From the NCBI GenBank assembly GCA_046293075.1, contig JBKBPL010000009.1:50516-114515 (forward strand): a stretch of DNA of 64,000 bases, read 5' to 3'. This DNA comes from Ga0077530 sp046293075 (GTDB lineage: Bacteria; Pseudomonadota; Alphaproteobacteria; Rhizobiales; Hyphomicrobiaceae). Positions 8,869 through 17,883 of the stretch are shown here, piece by piece. Position 1 is the first letter of the stretch, and each line of letters opens with the position of its first letter. The translations under genes were made by a program, and so were the position numbers. The notes below the pieces were generated by a model, which ran no database searches, was not told the origin of the DNA, and was given only the letters and a program-made list of their open reading frames with translations.

Positions 8869-9615
8869 TCACGTCACCACCAACTTCACGCCCGCGATGA
8901 GCAGGATGATCGCGAGGATGATGCGCAGCGCGTTGTCGGGCAGGTAGCGGCTGCCGATGAACGCGCCCAACGTGCCGCCGACGCCGACGGCGCCGAGCCA
9001 GAGGGGCAAGGGCGTGGGAAGCGCATTCAGGATGCTGTACGCGCCCGTGAGGGCGGCGGCCGAGTTCAGCAGATTGTAGACCGCGGTCACCGCAGCGGTC
9101 TGGCGCACGCTCACCCAGTTCATCGCAAGGATCACCGGGGCCAGAAATATGCCGCCGCCGGTTCCGGTCGTGCCGGACACGAAACCGATCACCGCGCCAG
9201 TCAGCAGGGCCGGGAGGAATGGCGGCGTGGCGGGCGGCAACGGGCGCGCGCGGGCCTCGCGTCGCGCAGAGCGCAGCATCTGCACGGCGGACAGCACCAG
9301 GATGATGCCGACAGCGGGATAGTAGAGGCGCGTGGGAAGCTGAACCGCGCCACCGATCAGTGAGAACGGGAAGCCCAGGACGGCGAAAGGATAGAAGGCG
9401 CGCAACGTGAGCAGGCCGCGCCGCCAGAACTGGAAAGTGCCGATGCCCGCAACCAGCAGATTGAGGGAGAGCGCCGTCGTCTTCATCGCGGCGGGCGCCA
9501 GCCCGAACAGCCCCATAGCCGCGAGGTAGCCCGTGGCCCCCGCCTGCCCGACCGAAGCGTAGAGCACGGCGATAAGCAGGAAAAGAATGGTCAGCCAGAG
9601 TGTGTCGCTGGTCAA
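8869..9615 (-). CDS. TauE/SafE-family sulfite/anion exporter-like membrane protein
   Basis: The 248 residues contain about eight hydrophobic segments in two halves, the usual TauE/SafE (DUF81) layout. The glycine-rich stretches GFVSGTTGTGGGIFLAP and the matching first-half LYASVGQAGATGYLA are the family repeats. Members export sulfite or organosulfur anions at the inner membrane. The MarR–GNAT gene lies upstream on the same strand, 97 bases away. The transported anion is not evident. Confidence 0.8.
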   Translation of the reverse strand: MTSDTLWLTILFLLIAVLYASVGQAGATGYLAAMGLFGLAPAAMKTTALSLNLLVAGIGTFQFWRRGLLTLRAFYPFAVLGFPFSLIGGAVQLPTRLYYPAVGIILVLSAVQMLRSARREARARPLPPATPPFLPALLTGAVIGFVSGTTGTGGGIFLAPVILAMNWVSVRQTAAVTAVYNLLNSAAALTGAYSILNALPTPLPLWLGAVGVGGTLGAFIGSRYLPDNALRIILAIILLIAGVKLVVT

Positions 9616-9712
9616 AATGAGACGTCCGACTCGCGCGCTCCCTCGAAGCCTGCACTATACGCCTTTCATTCAGGCTGCGCCGGCAGTCTCTGCGCTTGTA
9701 CGGACGCGCTTT

Positions 9713-10666
9713 CTAGAGTGCCAACTCCCAAAACTGGCCGTTCACGTCGTGGCCGAACTCGTTGTGGCGCTCTTCCTTGATGAGGTTGAAGCCGGCAGCG
9801 GCGTAGATGCGGATCGCGGGCACGAGAACGTCGTGCGTCCACAGCATAAGCATCTTGTAGCGTTTGGCGCGCGCGAAGCGGATACACTCATCGACGAGCC
9901 GGCGGCCGAGGCCGAGCCCGCGCGCCGAGGGCTCCACGTAGAGCAGGCGGAGTTGCGCGACCTCCGCCGAGGCGCGTGTGACGAACACGGAGCCGACAAC
10001 CTCGCCGTCGCGCTCGGCGATCCAGGCGCGCTCGTGCTTCGGATCGAAATTGCTGATGAACTTGGAAAGGATCTCCGCGACCAGGGCCTCGAGCCTCGGA
10101 TCGGTCCAGCCGTATTCCCGCGCGTAGATGACCGCCTGGCGATGCGTGATCCAGCCGGCGTCGCCAGTCTCGAGCCCGCGCAGGATGTAGGGCTCGGCCG
10201 TCGGCGCGGGCGCGCCGAGGAGCCGCGCGATGGTCTTCGTCGCCGCGACAAGACGGGGACGATCGGGCGGCGCCACCTTCTCCAGCATGGCGACGACGCC
10301 CTCGTGCGAGCCGCGGTCAAGGGGTGCAAACGCGGCCTGACCCTTCGGCGTCAGGGTGATGACTGCGCGGCGGGCATCGTCCTCGGCGGGCGTCCGGTGG
10401 ATGAGGCCCTGCTCCTCGAACTTCTTGAGCATCCGGCTCAAGTAGCCTGCGTCGATGCCGAGCTCCCGGGTGAGATCGCTCGCCGTGATATCGCGGCCGT
10501 GGGCCAGCTCGTAGAGCACGCGCGCTTCCGAAAGCGAGTACGGGCTCGCATGCAGGCTCTCCGCCAGCAGGCCGAGCTGGCGCGTGTAGAAGCGGCTGAA
10601 GCGCCGTATGGCAGCAACGTCCTCCGGTAACGGGCTCGAATTCCCGGCTTCAACGATGACGGCCAT
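9713..10666 (-). CDS. MarR regulator fused to GNAT acetyltransferase
   Basis: Residues ~15–145 are a MarR winged helix: SEARVLYELAHG, the recognition region GIDAGYLSRMLKKFEEQG, and the wing R-x-P-A-E-D-D-A-R-R. Residues ~165–317 are a GNAT domain with the acetyl-CoA loop ARGLGLGRRLVDE. This two-domain architecture is known in Proteobacteria and Actinobacteria, but the acetylation target is usually unknown. A perfect 19-base palindrome lies 34 bases upstream of the start and suggests autoregulation. Confidence 0.88.
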   Translation of the reverse strand: MAVIVEAGNSSPLPEDVAAIRRFSRFYTRQLGLLAESLHASPYSLSEARVLYELAHGRDITASDLTRELGIDAGYLSRMLKKFEEQGLIHRTPAEDDARRAVITLTPKGQAAFAPLDRGSHEGVVAMLEKVAPPDRPRLVAATKTIARLLGAPAPTAEPYILRGLETGDAGWITHRQAVIYAREYGWTDPRLEALVAEILSKFISNFDPKHERAWIAERDGEVVGSVFVTRASAEVAQLRLLYVEPSARGLGLGRRLVDECIRFARAKRYKMLMLWTHDVLVPAIRIYAAAGFNLIKEERHNEFGHDVNGQFWELAL

Positions 10667-10699
10667 GGCGTGTACCTCCGGGCGCTAAAGTCAACCAAT

Positions 10700-10718
10700 T
10701 ATTTGACTAAGTCAAATA
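10700..10718. promoter_or_regulatory. Perfect palindromic operator (MarR-type)
   Basis: TATTTGACT-A-AGTCAAATA is a perfect 9+1+9 inverted repeat in the divergent region between the MarR–GNAT gene (start 10666) and the aminotransferase (start 10830). A further half-site, AAGTCAA, lies at about 10688–10694. Size and symmetry fit a MarR dimer, and the position allows repression of both genes. Confidence 0.65.
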
Positions 10719-10829
10719 GTCTCGCGCGCGGCAGTGGCGAGCGCAAGCGCCGCCGCGTCTTTCCAAGCGCCGGCGCGAGGTGCATAAGTGCGCGCAACCC
10801 CGAACGGGGGCCGACCTGGGGAGGAAATC

Positions 10830-12002
10830 ATGCTGCTCGCAGAAAACCTGAAGAGACTGGGCACGGAAACGGCCTTCGAGGTGCTGGCCCGCGCCGCCGA
10901 GCTGCAGCGGCAGGGCAAGGACGTCATCAACCTCGGAATCGGTCAGCCCGATTTTCAGACCCCCGCCCACATCGTCGAGGCGGCGATCAAGGCGCTGCGC
11001 GACGGTCATCACGGCTACACGCCGGCCCAGGGCATCCTGCCGCTGCGCGAGGCGGTCGCGCGCGACCTCCTAAAGCGCCACGGCGTCGAGGTGAACCCGG
11101 ACCTCATCGTCATCATGCCGGGCGGCAAGCCGACGATGTTCTTCGCGGTGCTCATGTTCGGCCAGCCGGGCGTTGAGATCATGTACCCGGACCCCGGCTT
11201 CCCGATCTATCGCTCGATGATCCAATACTCGGGCGCCAAGCCCGTCCCGATCGCGCTACGCGAGCAGAACGAGTTCGCCTTCAGCGCTGATGAGGTGCTC
11301 GCGCAGATCACGCCGAAAACGTCGCTGATCATCCTCAACAGCCCCGGCAATCCGACGGGCGGCGCCGTGCCCAAGGAGGAAGTGGCGAAGCTCGTCGCCG
11401 GTCTCGCGAAGCATCCGCACGTCGCCGTGATGTCCGACGAGATCTACAGCCAGATGCTCTATGACGGCCGCGTGCACGAGAGTTTCCTGCGCTATCCCGA
11501 GATCCGCGACCGCCTGATCATCCTCGACGGCTGGTCGAAAACCTATGCGATGACGGGATGGCGGCTCGGCTTCTCGGTGTGGCCGAAGTCGCTCGTCGAT
11601 CACGTGGTGCGGCTGTGCGTGAACAACCATTCCTGCGTGAACGCGCCGACACAGTTCGCCGGCATCGCCGCACTCGAAGGCCCGCAGGACGACGTGGTCC
11701 GCATGGTCAAGGCATTCGACGAGCGCCGCCGCGCGATCGTGCCCATGCTGAACCAGCTTCCCGGATTCACATGCGTCAATCCGGGCGGCGCGTTCTACGC
11801 CTTCCCGAACATCACCGGAACCGGCATGAGCGCCCGCGAGTTGCAGAACAGGATGCTGGAAGACGCGGGCGTTGCGACCGTTGCCGGCACGAGCTTCGGC
11901 ATTCACGGGGAGGGCTACATCCGCTTCTCCTACGCCAACTCGATCGAGAACATCCGCAGGGCCATTGAGCGCATCGGGACGCTGCTCGTAGAAAAGCGGT
12001 AG
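10830..12002 (+). CDS. PLP-dependent class I/II aminotransferase
   Basis: Fold-type I aminotransferase of the aspartate-aminotransferase Igamma group, 390 residues. The substrate loop LGIGQPDFQTP lies near residues 35–45. Asp203 and Tyr206 contact PLP and Lys237 in DGWSKTYAMTGWR forms the Schiff base. ATG 10830 follows GGGGAGGAAATC, a strong ribosome site, so I prefer it to the longer frame from 10788. The amino donor/acceptor cannot be read from sequence. Another Igamma enzyme sits at 22854. Confidence 0.88.
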   Translation: MLLAENLKRLGTETAFEVLARAAELQRQGKDVINLGIGQPDFQTPAHIVEAAIKALRDGHHGYTPAQGILPLREAVARDLLKRHGVEVNPDLIVIMPGGKPTMFFAVLMFGQPGVEIMYPDPGFPIYRSMIQYSGAKPVPIALREQNEFAFSADEVLAQITPKTSLIILNSPGNPTGGAVPKEEVAKLVAGLAKHPHVAVMSDEIYSQMLYDGRVHESFLRYPEIRDRLIILDGWSKTYAMTGWRLGFSVWPKSLVDHVVRLCVNNHSCVNAPTQFAGIAALEGPQDDVVRMVKAFDERRRAIVPMLNQLPGFTCVNPGGAFYAFPNITGTGMSARELQNRMLEDAGVATVAGTSFGIHGEGYIRFSYANSIENIRRAIERIGTLLVEKR

Positions 12003-12076
12003 CGATGGGAACGGCGGTCGTCCCCTCTCCCCATTGAAGCCAAAGGGGAAAGGGGGAAGCAGAGCGAGGTGCGCGC

Positions 12077-12775
12077 TTGAGCGAGTCTCCTGACGCCTTT
12101 TACGCCCGCCGCATGCGCGAGGAGATCGAGGGCGGCGAGCCTGAGCTCGCCATGCTCGGATCGTTCGTCGGCAAGGGCGGCGTGGCGGTCGATGTCGGCG
12201 CGAACGAGGGGATCTACGCCTTCGCGCTGAGCGAGCTTGGGGCCATCGTTCACGCCTTCGAGGCCAACCCGGCATTTGCCGACTTCGCGCGGCGTTCACT
12301 CGGCGCGCGGGCGCAGGTGTACCCGTTCGCGTTGTCGAACGCGGCGGGGCAGGCTTCGTTTTTCGTCCCACTCGCGGACGACGGCAGCGAGCTGCATCTG
12401 GCCGGCAACCTCAAGAATACGCACAGCCAGTTCGCGCGCCAGATGGTGATCCAGGTCGAGATGCGCACGCTCGATTCCTTGGCGCTCACCAATGTGCAGT
12501 TCATCAAGGTGGATGTGGAGGGGAGCGAGCTCGAGGTGCTCGAAGGCGCGCGCGAGACCATCGTGCGCGATCATCCGGCCCTGCTGCTTGAGTTGCTTTC
12601 TGGAACCTACCGGGATCCGCTCGCCGTGACGCGCGAGGTCTGCGAGACGTACGGTTACAGCGCCTACGTGGTCGACAAAGGCAAGCGCCTCGACGCCATG
12701 ACGACCATCGCCGCGCTCAACTCAAACACGACCTGGGGCAGCCCGATCGCGACCCGGAACGTGCTGTTTCTCTGA
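12077..12775 (+). CDS. FkbM-family SAM-dependent methyltransferase
   Basis: The 232 residues hold a Rossmann SAM-binding domain: VDVGANEGIYAFAL (motif I), FEANP after strand 2, and FIKVDVEGSELEVLEGA, the FkbM hallmark. Members methylate hydroxyls of polyketides, sugars or other small molecules. The probable start is TTG 12077, with GAGG seven bases before it. The stop abuts the stop of the convergent gene at 12776. No glycan cluster is nearby. Confidence 0.82.
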   Translation: MSESPDAFYARRMREEIEGGEPELAMLGSFVGKGGVAVDVGANEGIYAFALSELGAIVHAFEANPAFADFARRSLGARAQVYPFALSNAAGQASFFVPLADDGSELHLAGNLKNTHSQFARQMVIQVEMRTLDSLALTNVQFIKVDVEGSELEVLEGARETIVRDHPALLLELLSGTYRDPLAVTREVCETYGYSAYVVDKGKRLDAMTTIAALNSNTTWGSPIATRNVLFL

Positions 12776-13195
12776 TCACTCGAAAAGCGAGAGCTGCCCT
12801 TCGGGTTCCTTCGCCGAGCCGCGCGGGATGCGGCGATAGCCGAAGCTCACGCGATCGACGAGACCCGGGTGGCGCGCGCGGAACGTGGCTTCGGCCTTCG
12901 CGCGGCTCGCGGGAAAACGCTCGCCCCACCAGATGGCATAAAGCTGGCGCGGGTCGCAGCCGTAGCGCGCCATGAGATCCTTGCGGCGCACACGCAACCA
13001 GCGGGCGATCCAGATTTCGATCGCCTCGGCCTCGCCGAGCGGGCGTGGCGTGTCATCACGCGCGGCAAGGGTGGACGCCACGGAAGCTCCGGCAATTGCG
13101 GGGGGCGGGACCAGCATGGGGCGGAACACGACTTTGATCTGACGCAATTGAAACATACTGACAGAACATTGCGGCAACGCAACGGCGACGCGCAT
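12776..13195 (-). CDS. Orphan protein with C-terminal clamp-binding motif
   Basis: A 139-residue protein of no family I recognise. The N-terminal ~50 residues are low in structure. A central basic, aromatic block follows: WIARWLRVRRKDLMARYGCDP, then YAIWWGERFPASRAKAEATF. It ends in EGQLSLFE; QLSLF (residues 134–138) is the canonical beta-clamp-binding pentapeptide (consensus QL[SD]LF). The start could also be Met14 (13156). ATG 13195 overlaps a possible upstream start of the MFS gene. Confidence 0.6.
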   Translation of the reverse strand: MRVAVALPQCSVSMFQLRQIKVVFRPMLVPPPAIAGASVASTLAARDDTPRPLGEAEAIEIWIARWLRVRRKDLMARYGCDPRQLYAIWWGERFPASRAKAEATFRARHPGLVDRVSFGYRRIPRGSAKEPEGQLSLFE

Positions 13196-13286
13196 GACTG
13201 CTCCTCATGCCTCCGGCGCATTGCACATTGCCTATTGTTGCGTGCGGTGGCACAGGGACCGGCGCCCCATCAGCCGAGACTCGAGC

Positions 13287-14588
13287 GTGACCACTGCAAC
13301 CTCAAATCCGCCCGCGCGGGCTGCCGCGATCCTCATCGTCATGCTCTCGGCGACGACGATCCTCTCGCAGTTCTTCCGTTCATCTGTGACCGTGCTCGCG
13401 CCGGAGCTGATCGTCGAGCTCAAGCTGACGTCGCAGGCGCTCGGCATGGCCAATGCGATCTTCTTCTTTGCGCTGATGGCTGCGCAAGTGCCGGTCGGCA
13501 TCCTCTTCGATCGCATCGGCGTGCGGCTCACGGTCGGCGCGCTCGCCATTCTCGGCGTCGCCGGTGCGCTCTGGCACGCGGTCGTGCGCGACGGCGGCGA
13601 GCTGATTGCGGCGCGGTTTCTGCTCGGCCTCGGTTTCGGCGGCAGCTTCATGTCGGTGGTCGTGCTCTGCTCGCGCTGGTATCCGCGCGCCCGCTGGGCG
13701 ACGGCCATGAGCTGGGTGTTCGGTCTGAGCATGGTCGGGGTCGGCATGGCGGGGACGCCGCTTGCGCTTGCCGCCGGGCTGCTCGGCTGGCGGATCGCGT
13801 TCGTGATCATGGCGGGCGTGGCGGCTGCCGTCGGGCTCCTGTTCGTGTGGCTGGTGCGGGATGACCCCCCGGGCAAAGCGCCGGTCTCCCGCCCGCCCGA
13901 GACGCTCGCCGATGCGCTCGTCGGGTTCTTCGCCATTCTGCGCTTGCCGGGCCTGCTGCGTGTGCTCGGACTGCAGACGGTCGCCTATGCCGTGATGGCG
14001 ACGATCATGGGGCTCTGGGCAGGCCCCTATCTGCACGACGTGCACGGTCTCGATGCCGTCGCGCGCGGCAATGTGCTGATCGCCATGGCGATTGCGCAGA
14101 CGGCAGGCGTTCTCGCCTTCGGCCCGATGGACCGCATTTTCGACACGCGCAAGTGGGTGGCTGTGAGCGGCGCCGCGGCGACGGTCGTCGTGCTTCTCGC
14201 GCTGGCCTCGAATCCACCGACCATGCTGGCGATCCCGCTCATCATCGGCGTTTGCGCGACCTCCGCCTACGGCGTTGCGGTGGTGACCCACGCGCGCACA
14301 TTCTATCCCGACCACCTCGTCGGACGCGGCGCCACGACGGCCAACATGGCGCAGCTCTTCGGCTGCGCGATGCTACCCGTCGCCACCGGCTTCATCCCCG
14401 CGTACTTTCCGCAGACGGCAGCCGGCTATTCGCCCGTCGCCTACCAATGGATCTTTGCTACCATTGCGGCAGCGCTGGGGGCGGGCCTCATGGTCTATGC
14501 CACGGCGCGCGACGTCAGGCCGAGCAGCCAGCTCGGTCCTCAAGCGCCGGCCCCGACCGGCGGCAAATCCGGCCCGCCCGGGCGTTGA
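13287..14588 (+). CDS. Major facilitator superfamily transporter
   Basis: About twelve hydrophobic segments in two halves, with the MFS loop 2-3 signature GILFDRIGVRLTVG and a Gly-rich helix 5. I use GTG 13287 (433 residues) because the upstream ATG at 13194 would overlap the divergent gene's start; neither has a strong ribosome site. Thirteen bases separate the stop from the FAH-family gene, so the two probably form an operon. It may import the substrate of that enzyme. Confidence 0.82.
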   Translation: MTTATSNPPARAAAILIVMLSATTILSQFFRSSVTVLAPELIVELKLTSQALGMANAIFFFALMAAQVPVGILFDRIGVRLTVGALAILGVAGALWHAVVRDGGELIAARFLLGLGFGGSFMSVVVLCSRWYPRARWATAMSWVFGLSMVGVGMAGTPLALAAGLLGWRIAFVIMAGVAAAVGLLFVWLVRDDPPGKAPVSRPPETLADALVGFFAILRLPGLLRVLGLQTVAYAVMATIMGLWAGPYLHDVHGLDAVARGNVLIAMAIAQTAGVLAFGPMDRIFDTRKWVAVSGAAATVVVLLALASNPPTMLAIPLIIGVCATSAYGVAVVTHARTFYPDHLVGRGATTANMAQLFGCAMLPVATGFIPAYFPQTAAGYSPVAYQWIFATIAAALGAGLMVYATARDVRPSSQLGPQAPAPTGGKSGPPGR

Positions 14589-14601
14589 GAGGAGACGCAC
14601 C

Positions 14602-15777
14602 ATGCGCACGCGAATGACCGAGGTCCTCACATTGCCGCAGGATGGAACGGCGGGCGCGCTCGCCGGCCGCGTCTGGCGTCCCGACGTCGGAGGACCCTCG
14701 GTCGTCGCCGTACGCGACGATGGCGTCTATGACATCACGCGTCACGCGCCGACCATGCGTGACCTCGCGGAGCGCACCGATGCCGCCGCGATCGTGCGCA
14801 CTGGGGCGGGCGAGCGAGTCGGCGCGCTTGGCGAGATTCTTGCCAATACGCCGGAGATCTACCGCGATCCGAGTGGACCGTGGCTGCTGGCGCCGATTGA
14901 TCTGCAGGCGATCAAGGCCGCGGGCGTGACCTTTCCCCGCTCGATGCTGGAGCGTGTGATCGAGGAGCAGGCCAAGGGGGCGCCCGAGAAGGCCGACGCC
15001 ATCCGCAAGCAGGTCCAGGCCCAGCTCGGCGGCGACTTGCGCGCGTTGAAGCCCGGCTCGAAGGAGGCCATGGCCCTGAAGCAGACGCTGATCGCGGCGG
15101 GAGCATGGTCGCAATACCTCGAAGTTGGCATTGGCGAGGACGCCGAGATCTTCACCAAGGCGCAGCCGATGTCCGCGGTGGGCCACGGCATGTCGGCCGG
15201 ACTGCACCCAAAGTCGACGTGGAACAATCCTGAGCCCGAGGTGGCGCTGCTGGTCAATTCAAAAGGGGCCATTGTTGGTGCGACGCTCGGCAATGACGTG
15301 AACCTGCGCGATATCGAAGGCCGCTCGGCGCTGTTGCTCTCCAAGGCCAAGGACAACAATGCTTCAGCATCCGTCGGGCCTTTCGTGCGCTTCTTCGACC
15401 ACACCTTTTCGCTGGACACGGTGCGCGCGCTCGACGTGGATCTGACCGTAGACGGGCCGGAGGGCTTCCGCCTCACGGGCAAATCATCGATGCGCGAGAT
15501 CGCGCGTGATCCGGCCGATCTCGTCGGCCAGCTGATCGGCCAGACCCACCAGTATCCCGATGGCGCGATCCTCTATCTCGGCACCATGTTTGCGCCGAGC
15601 GAGGACCGTGGCGAGCCTGGCATGGGCTTCACGCACAAGGTCGGCGACATCGTCACCATTCATGCCGAACCGCTGGGGGCGCTCGTCAATGTGATGACGA
15701 CATCCGACCGCGCACCGCCGTGGACCTTCGGTGTCGCAGACCTCATGCGCAACCTCGCCAAACGCAATCTGATCTGA
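14602..15777 (+). CDS. Fumarylacetoacetate hydrolase (FAH) family enzyme
   Basis: 391 residues, starting at ATG 14602 behind GAGAGGAG. The C-terminal two thirds are the FAH fold. The metal site is visible as NPEPEVALLV (Glu211, Glu213) and GNDVNLRDIEG (Asp232). The ~170-residue N-terminal part is longer than in simple FAH hydrolases and resembles 2-keto-3-deoxy-pentonate dehydratases of the XylX type. C–C hydrolase, decarboxylase or dehydratase activity are all possible. It is flanked by an MFS transporter and a muconolactone-isomerase-like gene. Confidence 0.82.
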   Translation: MRTRMTEVLTLPQDGTAGALAGRVWRPDVGGPSVVAVRDDGVYDITRHAPTMRDLAERTDAAAIVRTGAGERVGALGEILANTPEIYRDPSGPWLLAPIDLQAIKAAGVTFPRSMLERVIEEQAKGAPEKADAIRKQVQAQLGGDLRALKPGSKEAMALKQTLIAAGAWSQYLEVGIGEDAEIFTKAQPMSAVGHGMSAGLHPKSTWNNPEPEVALLVNSKGAIVGATLGNDVNLRDIEGRSALLLSKAKDNNASASVGPFVRFFDHTFSLDTVRALDVDLTVDGPEGFRLTGKSSMREIARDPADLVGQLIGQTHQYPDGAILYLGTMFAPSEDRGEPGMGFTHKVGDIVTIHAEPLGALVNVMTTSDRAPPWTFGVADLMRNLAKRNLI

Positions 15778-15788
15778 GCGGGTGCCCC

Positions 15789-16076
15789 ATGCTCTTCATG
15801 GTGATTTCGACGCCGCGTCCCGAGAAGCCATCAGCGATGGTGCCGAGCCGCAAGGCCTATTGGGAATGGCTGGCGCCGCTCCAGGATAACGGCATGTGCA
15901 AGGGCGCCTGGGCGCGTACCGGCCGCGGCGCCGTCATTTTGTTTGATGTGCCGGACAACGAGACGCTGCACCGGCTGCTGAACGAGTGGGCGGAGATCAT
16001 CCCCGCCACCTTCGAGGTCTATCCGCTGATCGATACCGGCGCGGCCAAGGCGTTTCTCGGACGCGCCGCACCGTGA
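15789..16076 (+). CDS. Muconolactone-isomerase-like small protein
   Basis: A 95-residue dimeric alpha+beta-barrel type protein. MLFMVISTPRP at the start and the pattern of WEWLAPLQDNGMCKGAW resemble muconolactone delta-isomerases and related YCII/ABM-like proteins. ATG 15789 follows the FAH gene by 11 bases, so it is likely co-transcribed. A catalytic role in ring-cleavage product metabolism is inferred from context only. Confidence 0.65.
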   Translation: MLFMVISTPRPEKPSAMVPSRKAYWEWLAPLQDNGMCKGAWARTGRGAVILFDVPDNETLHRLLNEWAEIIPATFEVYPLIDTGAAKAFLGRAAP

Positions 16077-16084
16077 GCGGTGGC

Positions 16085-17080
16085 TCAACCGAAGACTTCG
16101 GGATTGATCGCGTTCTCCTTGCGCGGCGCGCCATCGAAGACCGAGAGCACGTTTCGCGCGGCCTCGGCGGACATGCGTTCCATGGCCTCGGCCGTCACGC
16201 CGGCGATGTGCGGCGAGGCGAGGACGTTCGGCAGCTTAAAGAGCGGGTTTGCCGGATCGGGCGGCTCGCGGTCGAAGACATCGAGGGCGGCCGCCGGCAG
16301 CGTGCCGTCAGTGAGTGCCGCGTGCAGCGCCGCCTCGTCGATGATGCCGCCACGTGCTGTCGAGACGAGGTAAGCCGTGCGCTTCATGGCCTTGAGCTGC
16401 CGCGCGCCGAACATGCCGACCGTCTCCGGCGTCTTCGGACAGTGGATAGTCACATAGTCGGCGCGCGGCAGGGCTGCGTCGAGATCGGCAACAGGCTCAC
16501 AGCCCGCGGCTTTGATCTTCTCGGCCGAAACATAGGGGTCATAAACGAGGACGTGCATCTCCATCGCTTGGCAGCGCTTGGCCATGCGTGTGCCGATGCG
16601 GCCGAAGCCGATGATCAACACGGTCTTCTCGAACAAGTCGGTGGTGATCATCTCGGGATTGAGGCGCTCGCCCCAACGGCCTTCCTTGACGAGAGCGGAG
16701 AGCTGCGGTCCCTTGCGTGCGAGCGTGAGCATGAAGCTCATGGCGTGCTCCGCCACCGAAGGTGAGTTCGCCGTGCCGGCGATCATGACCGGCACCTTCG
16801 CCGCGGTCATGGCCGGGATGTCGATCGCATCGTAGCCGACGCCGGTGCGCGCCACGACTTCGATGGCGCCCGCTGCATCGAGCTCGGCGCCGCGAAAGCG
16901 CGTCGCGCCGAGAATGGTCGCGTGGACGGGCGCGTGCTTGCGCAGGATCGCGCGGTACTCTTCGTCCTGTGCCATGTAGGGGAAGGGAACGGCGTCGACG
17001 TCTGGGCGCGCCGCCAGGATCTCCCGTCCGGCCGTCCCCATGGAATCCGTGAAGAGGACTTTCTTCTTGTTGGTCGCCAT
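16085..17080 (-). CDS. D-2-hydroxyacid dehydrogenase (SerA-like)
   Basis: NAD-dependent reduction of a 2-oxoacid or oxidation of a D-2-hydroxyacid. In the 331 residues the NAD loop is GFGRIG (158–163) and the catalytic triad is Arg243, Glu272 and His291, in TARGG, REPP and SPHIAG. The ACT domain of long SerA enzymes is absent. ATG 17080 follows AGGAGGAGT. It is the last gene of the minus-strand operon with the RraA-like and alkylsulfatase genes. Confidence 0.88.
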   Translation of the reverse strand: MATNKKKVLFTDSMGTAGREILAARPDVDAVPFPYMAQDEEYRAILRKHAPVHATILGATRFRGAELDAAGAIEVVARTGVGYDAIDIPAMTAAKVPVMIAGTANSPSVAEHAMSFMLTLARKGPQLSALVKEGRWGERLNPEMITTDLFEKTVLIIGFGRIGTRMAKRCQAMEMHVLVYDPYVSAEKIKAAGCEPVADLDAALPRADYVTIHCPKTPETVGMFGARQLKAMKRTAYLVSTARGGIIDEAALHAALTDGTLPAAALDVFDREPPDPANPLFKLPNVLASPHIAGVTAEAMERMSAEAARNVLSVFDGAPRKENAINPEVFG

Positions 17081-17127
17081 ATACTCCTCCTGGTGGTGGC
17101 GCGGGGGGGCTTGCTCCCCTGATCTTG

Positions 17128-17817
17128 TCAATCGACGTAGCGAACGCGGTCGGAAGCGAGGATCTCCTCGATGCCGCCGATATTGGTGAAGCCGTTCCTG
17201 ATCTTGCACTGAGTGGCGGCCTCGGCAGCCAGCACCTCCTCGATCAGGGGGATGAGCGTCTGAAGGTGGCGCCGCGGCAGCACGACGACGCCATCGGCAT
17301 CGCCGATCACGACGTCGCCCGCTTCGACCGCCACGCCGCCAATGACAATGGGAAGACCGACCCGCCCGGGGCCACTTCTGACGCACGAGTTGGGCGTGAT
17401 CCCGCGGGCGAACACCGGCAGGCCGACTGGCGCGATACCGGCGAGGTCGCGTGCCATGCCATCGATCACGATCGCGGCCGCGCCTTTCGCCTTGGCGATG
17501 AGCGCAACATTGTCGCCGACCACGGCGGATTGCGTGAAGCCCTCGGAGGCGGCCATGATCACGTCACCCGGCTGGGCCAGCGCGACCGCCGCGATGATGG
17601 CGAGGTTATCGTTCGGGCCGGTCTCGCAAGGGAGTGCCGTGCCGAGGAACGTGGCATTCGCGATGTCGACGGCTTTGATCGCGGCATCGAGCGCACCGCG
17701 ACCCTGCATGGCGTCCACGGCCTGGCCGGTCTGGACGCCTTTGAGGCGGCCGAGGGCGAAGGCATCGGGCCGTTGCCAGGCACGGCGCACGGTCAGAAGC
17801 GGCGGGTCTTTGAGCAT
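17128..17817 (-). CDS. RraA-like / class II pyruvate aldolase (HMG/CHA aldolase type)
   Basis: 229 residues of the RraA-like fold. The enzymatic members (4-hydroxy-4-methyl-2-oxoglutarate / 4-carboxy-4-hydroxy-2-oxoadipate aldolases) need an Arg-Asp pair; Arg123-Asp124 in DGMARDL is present, as is GDNVALIAKAKGAAA. ATG 17817 follows AAGGAGAG. Cleavage would yield pyruvate or oxaloacetate. It lies between an alkylsulfatase and a hydroxyacid dehydrogenase, suggesting a catabolic pathway rather than RNase regulation. Confidence 0.82.
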   Translation of the reverse strand: MLKDPPLLTVRRAWQRPDAFALGRLKGVQTGQAVDAMQGRGALDAAIKAVDIANATFLGTALPCETGPNDNLAIIAAVALAQPGDVIMAASEGFTQSAVVGDNVALIAKAKGAAAIVIDGMARDLAGIAPVGLPVFARGITPNSCVRSGPGRVGLPIVIGGVAVEAGDVVIGDADGVVVLPRRHLQTLIPLIEEVLAAEAATQCKIRNGFTNIGGIEEILASDRVRYVD

Positions 17818-17883
17818 AAGCGAACGCTCTCCTTGCAGCAGTGCTTGCGGGGCGGACGTGCCTGGCCTCAGCTTCCTCAAGGT

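Noticed and set aside
13164..13178. GAAC-N7-CAAC near the start of the clamp-motif orphan
   Set aside because: One mismatch to the LexA consensus, and it may be coding if the long start is used; too weak to call.
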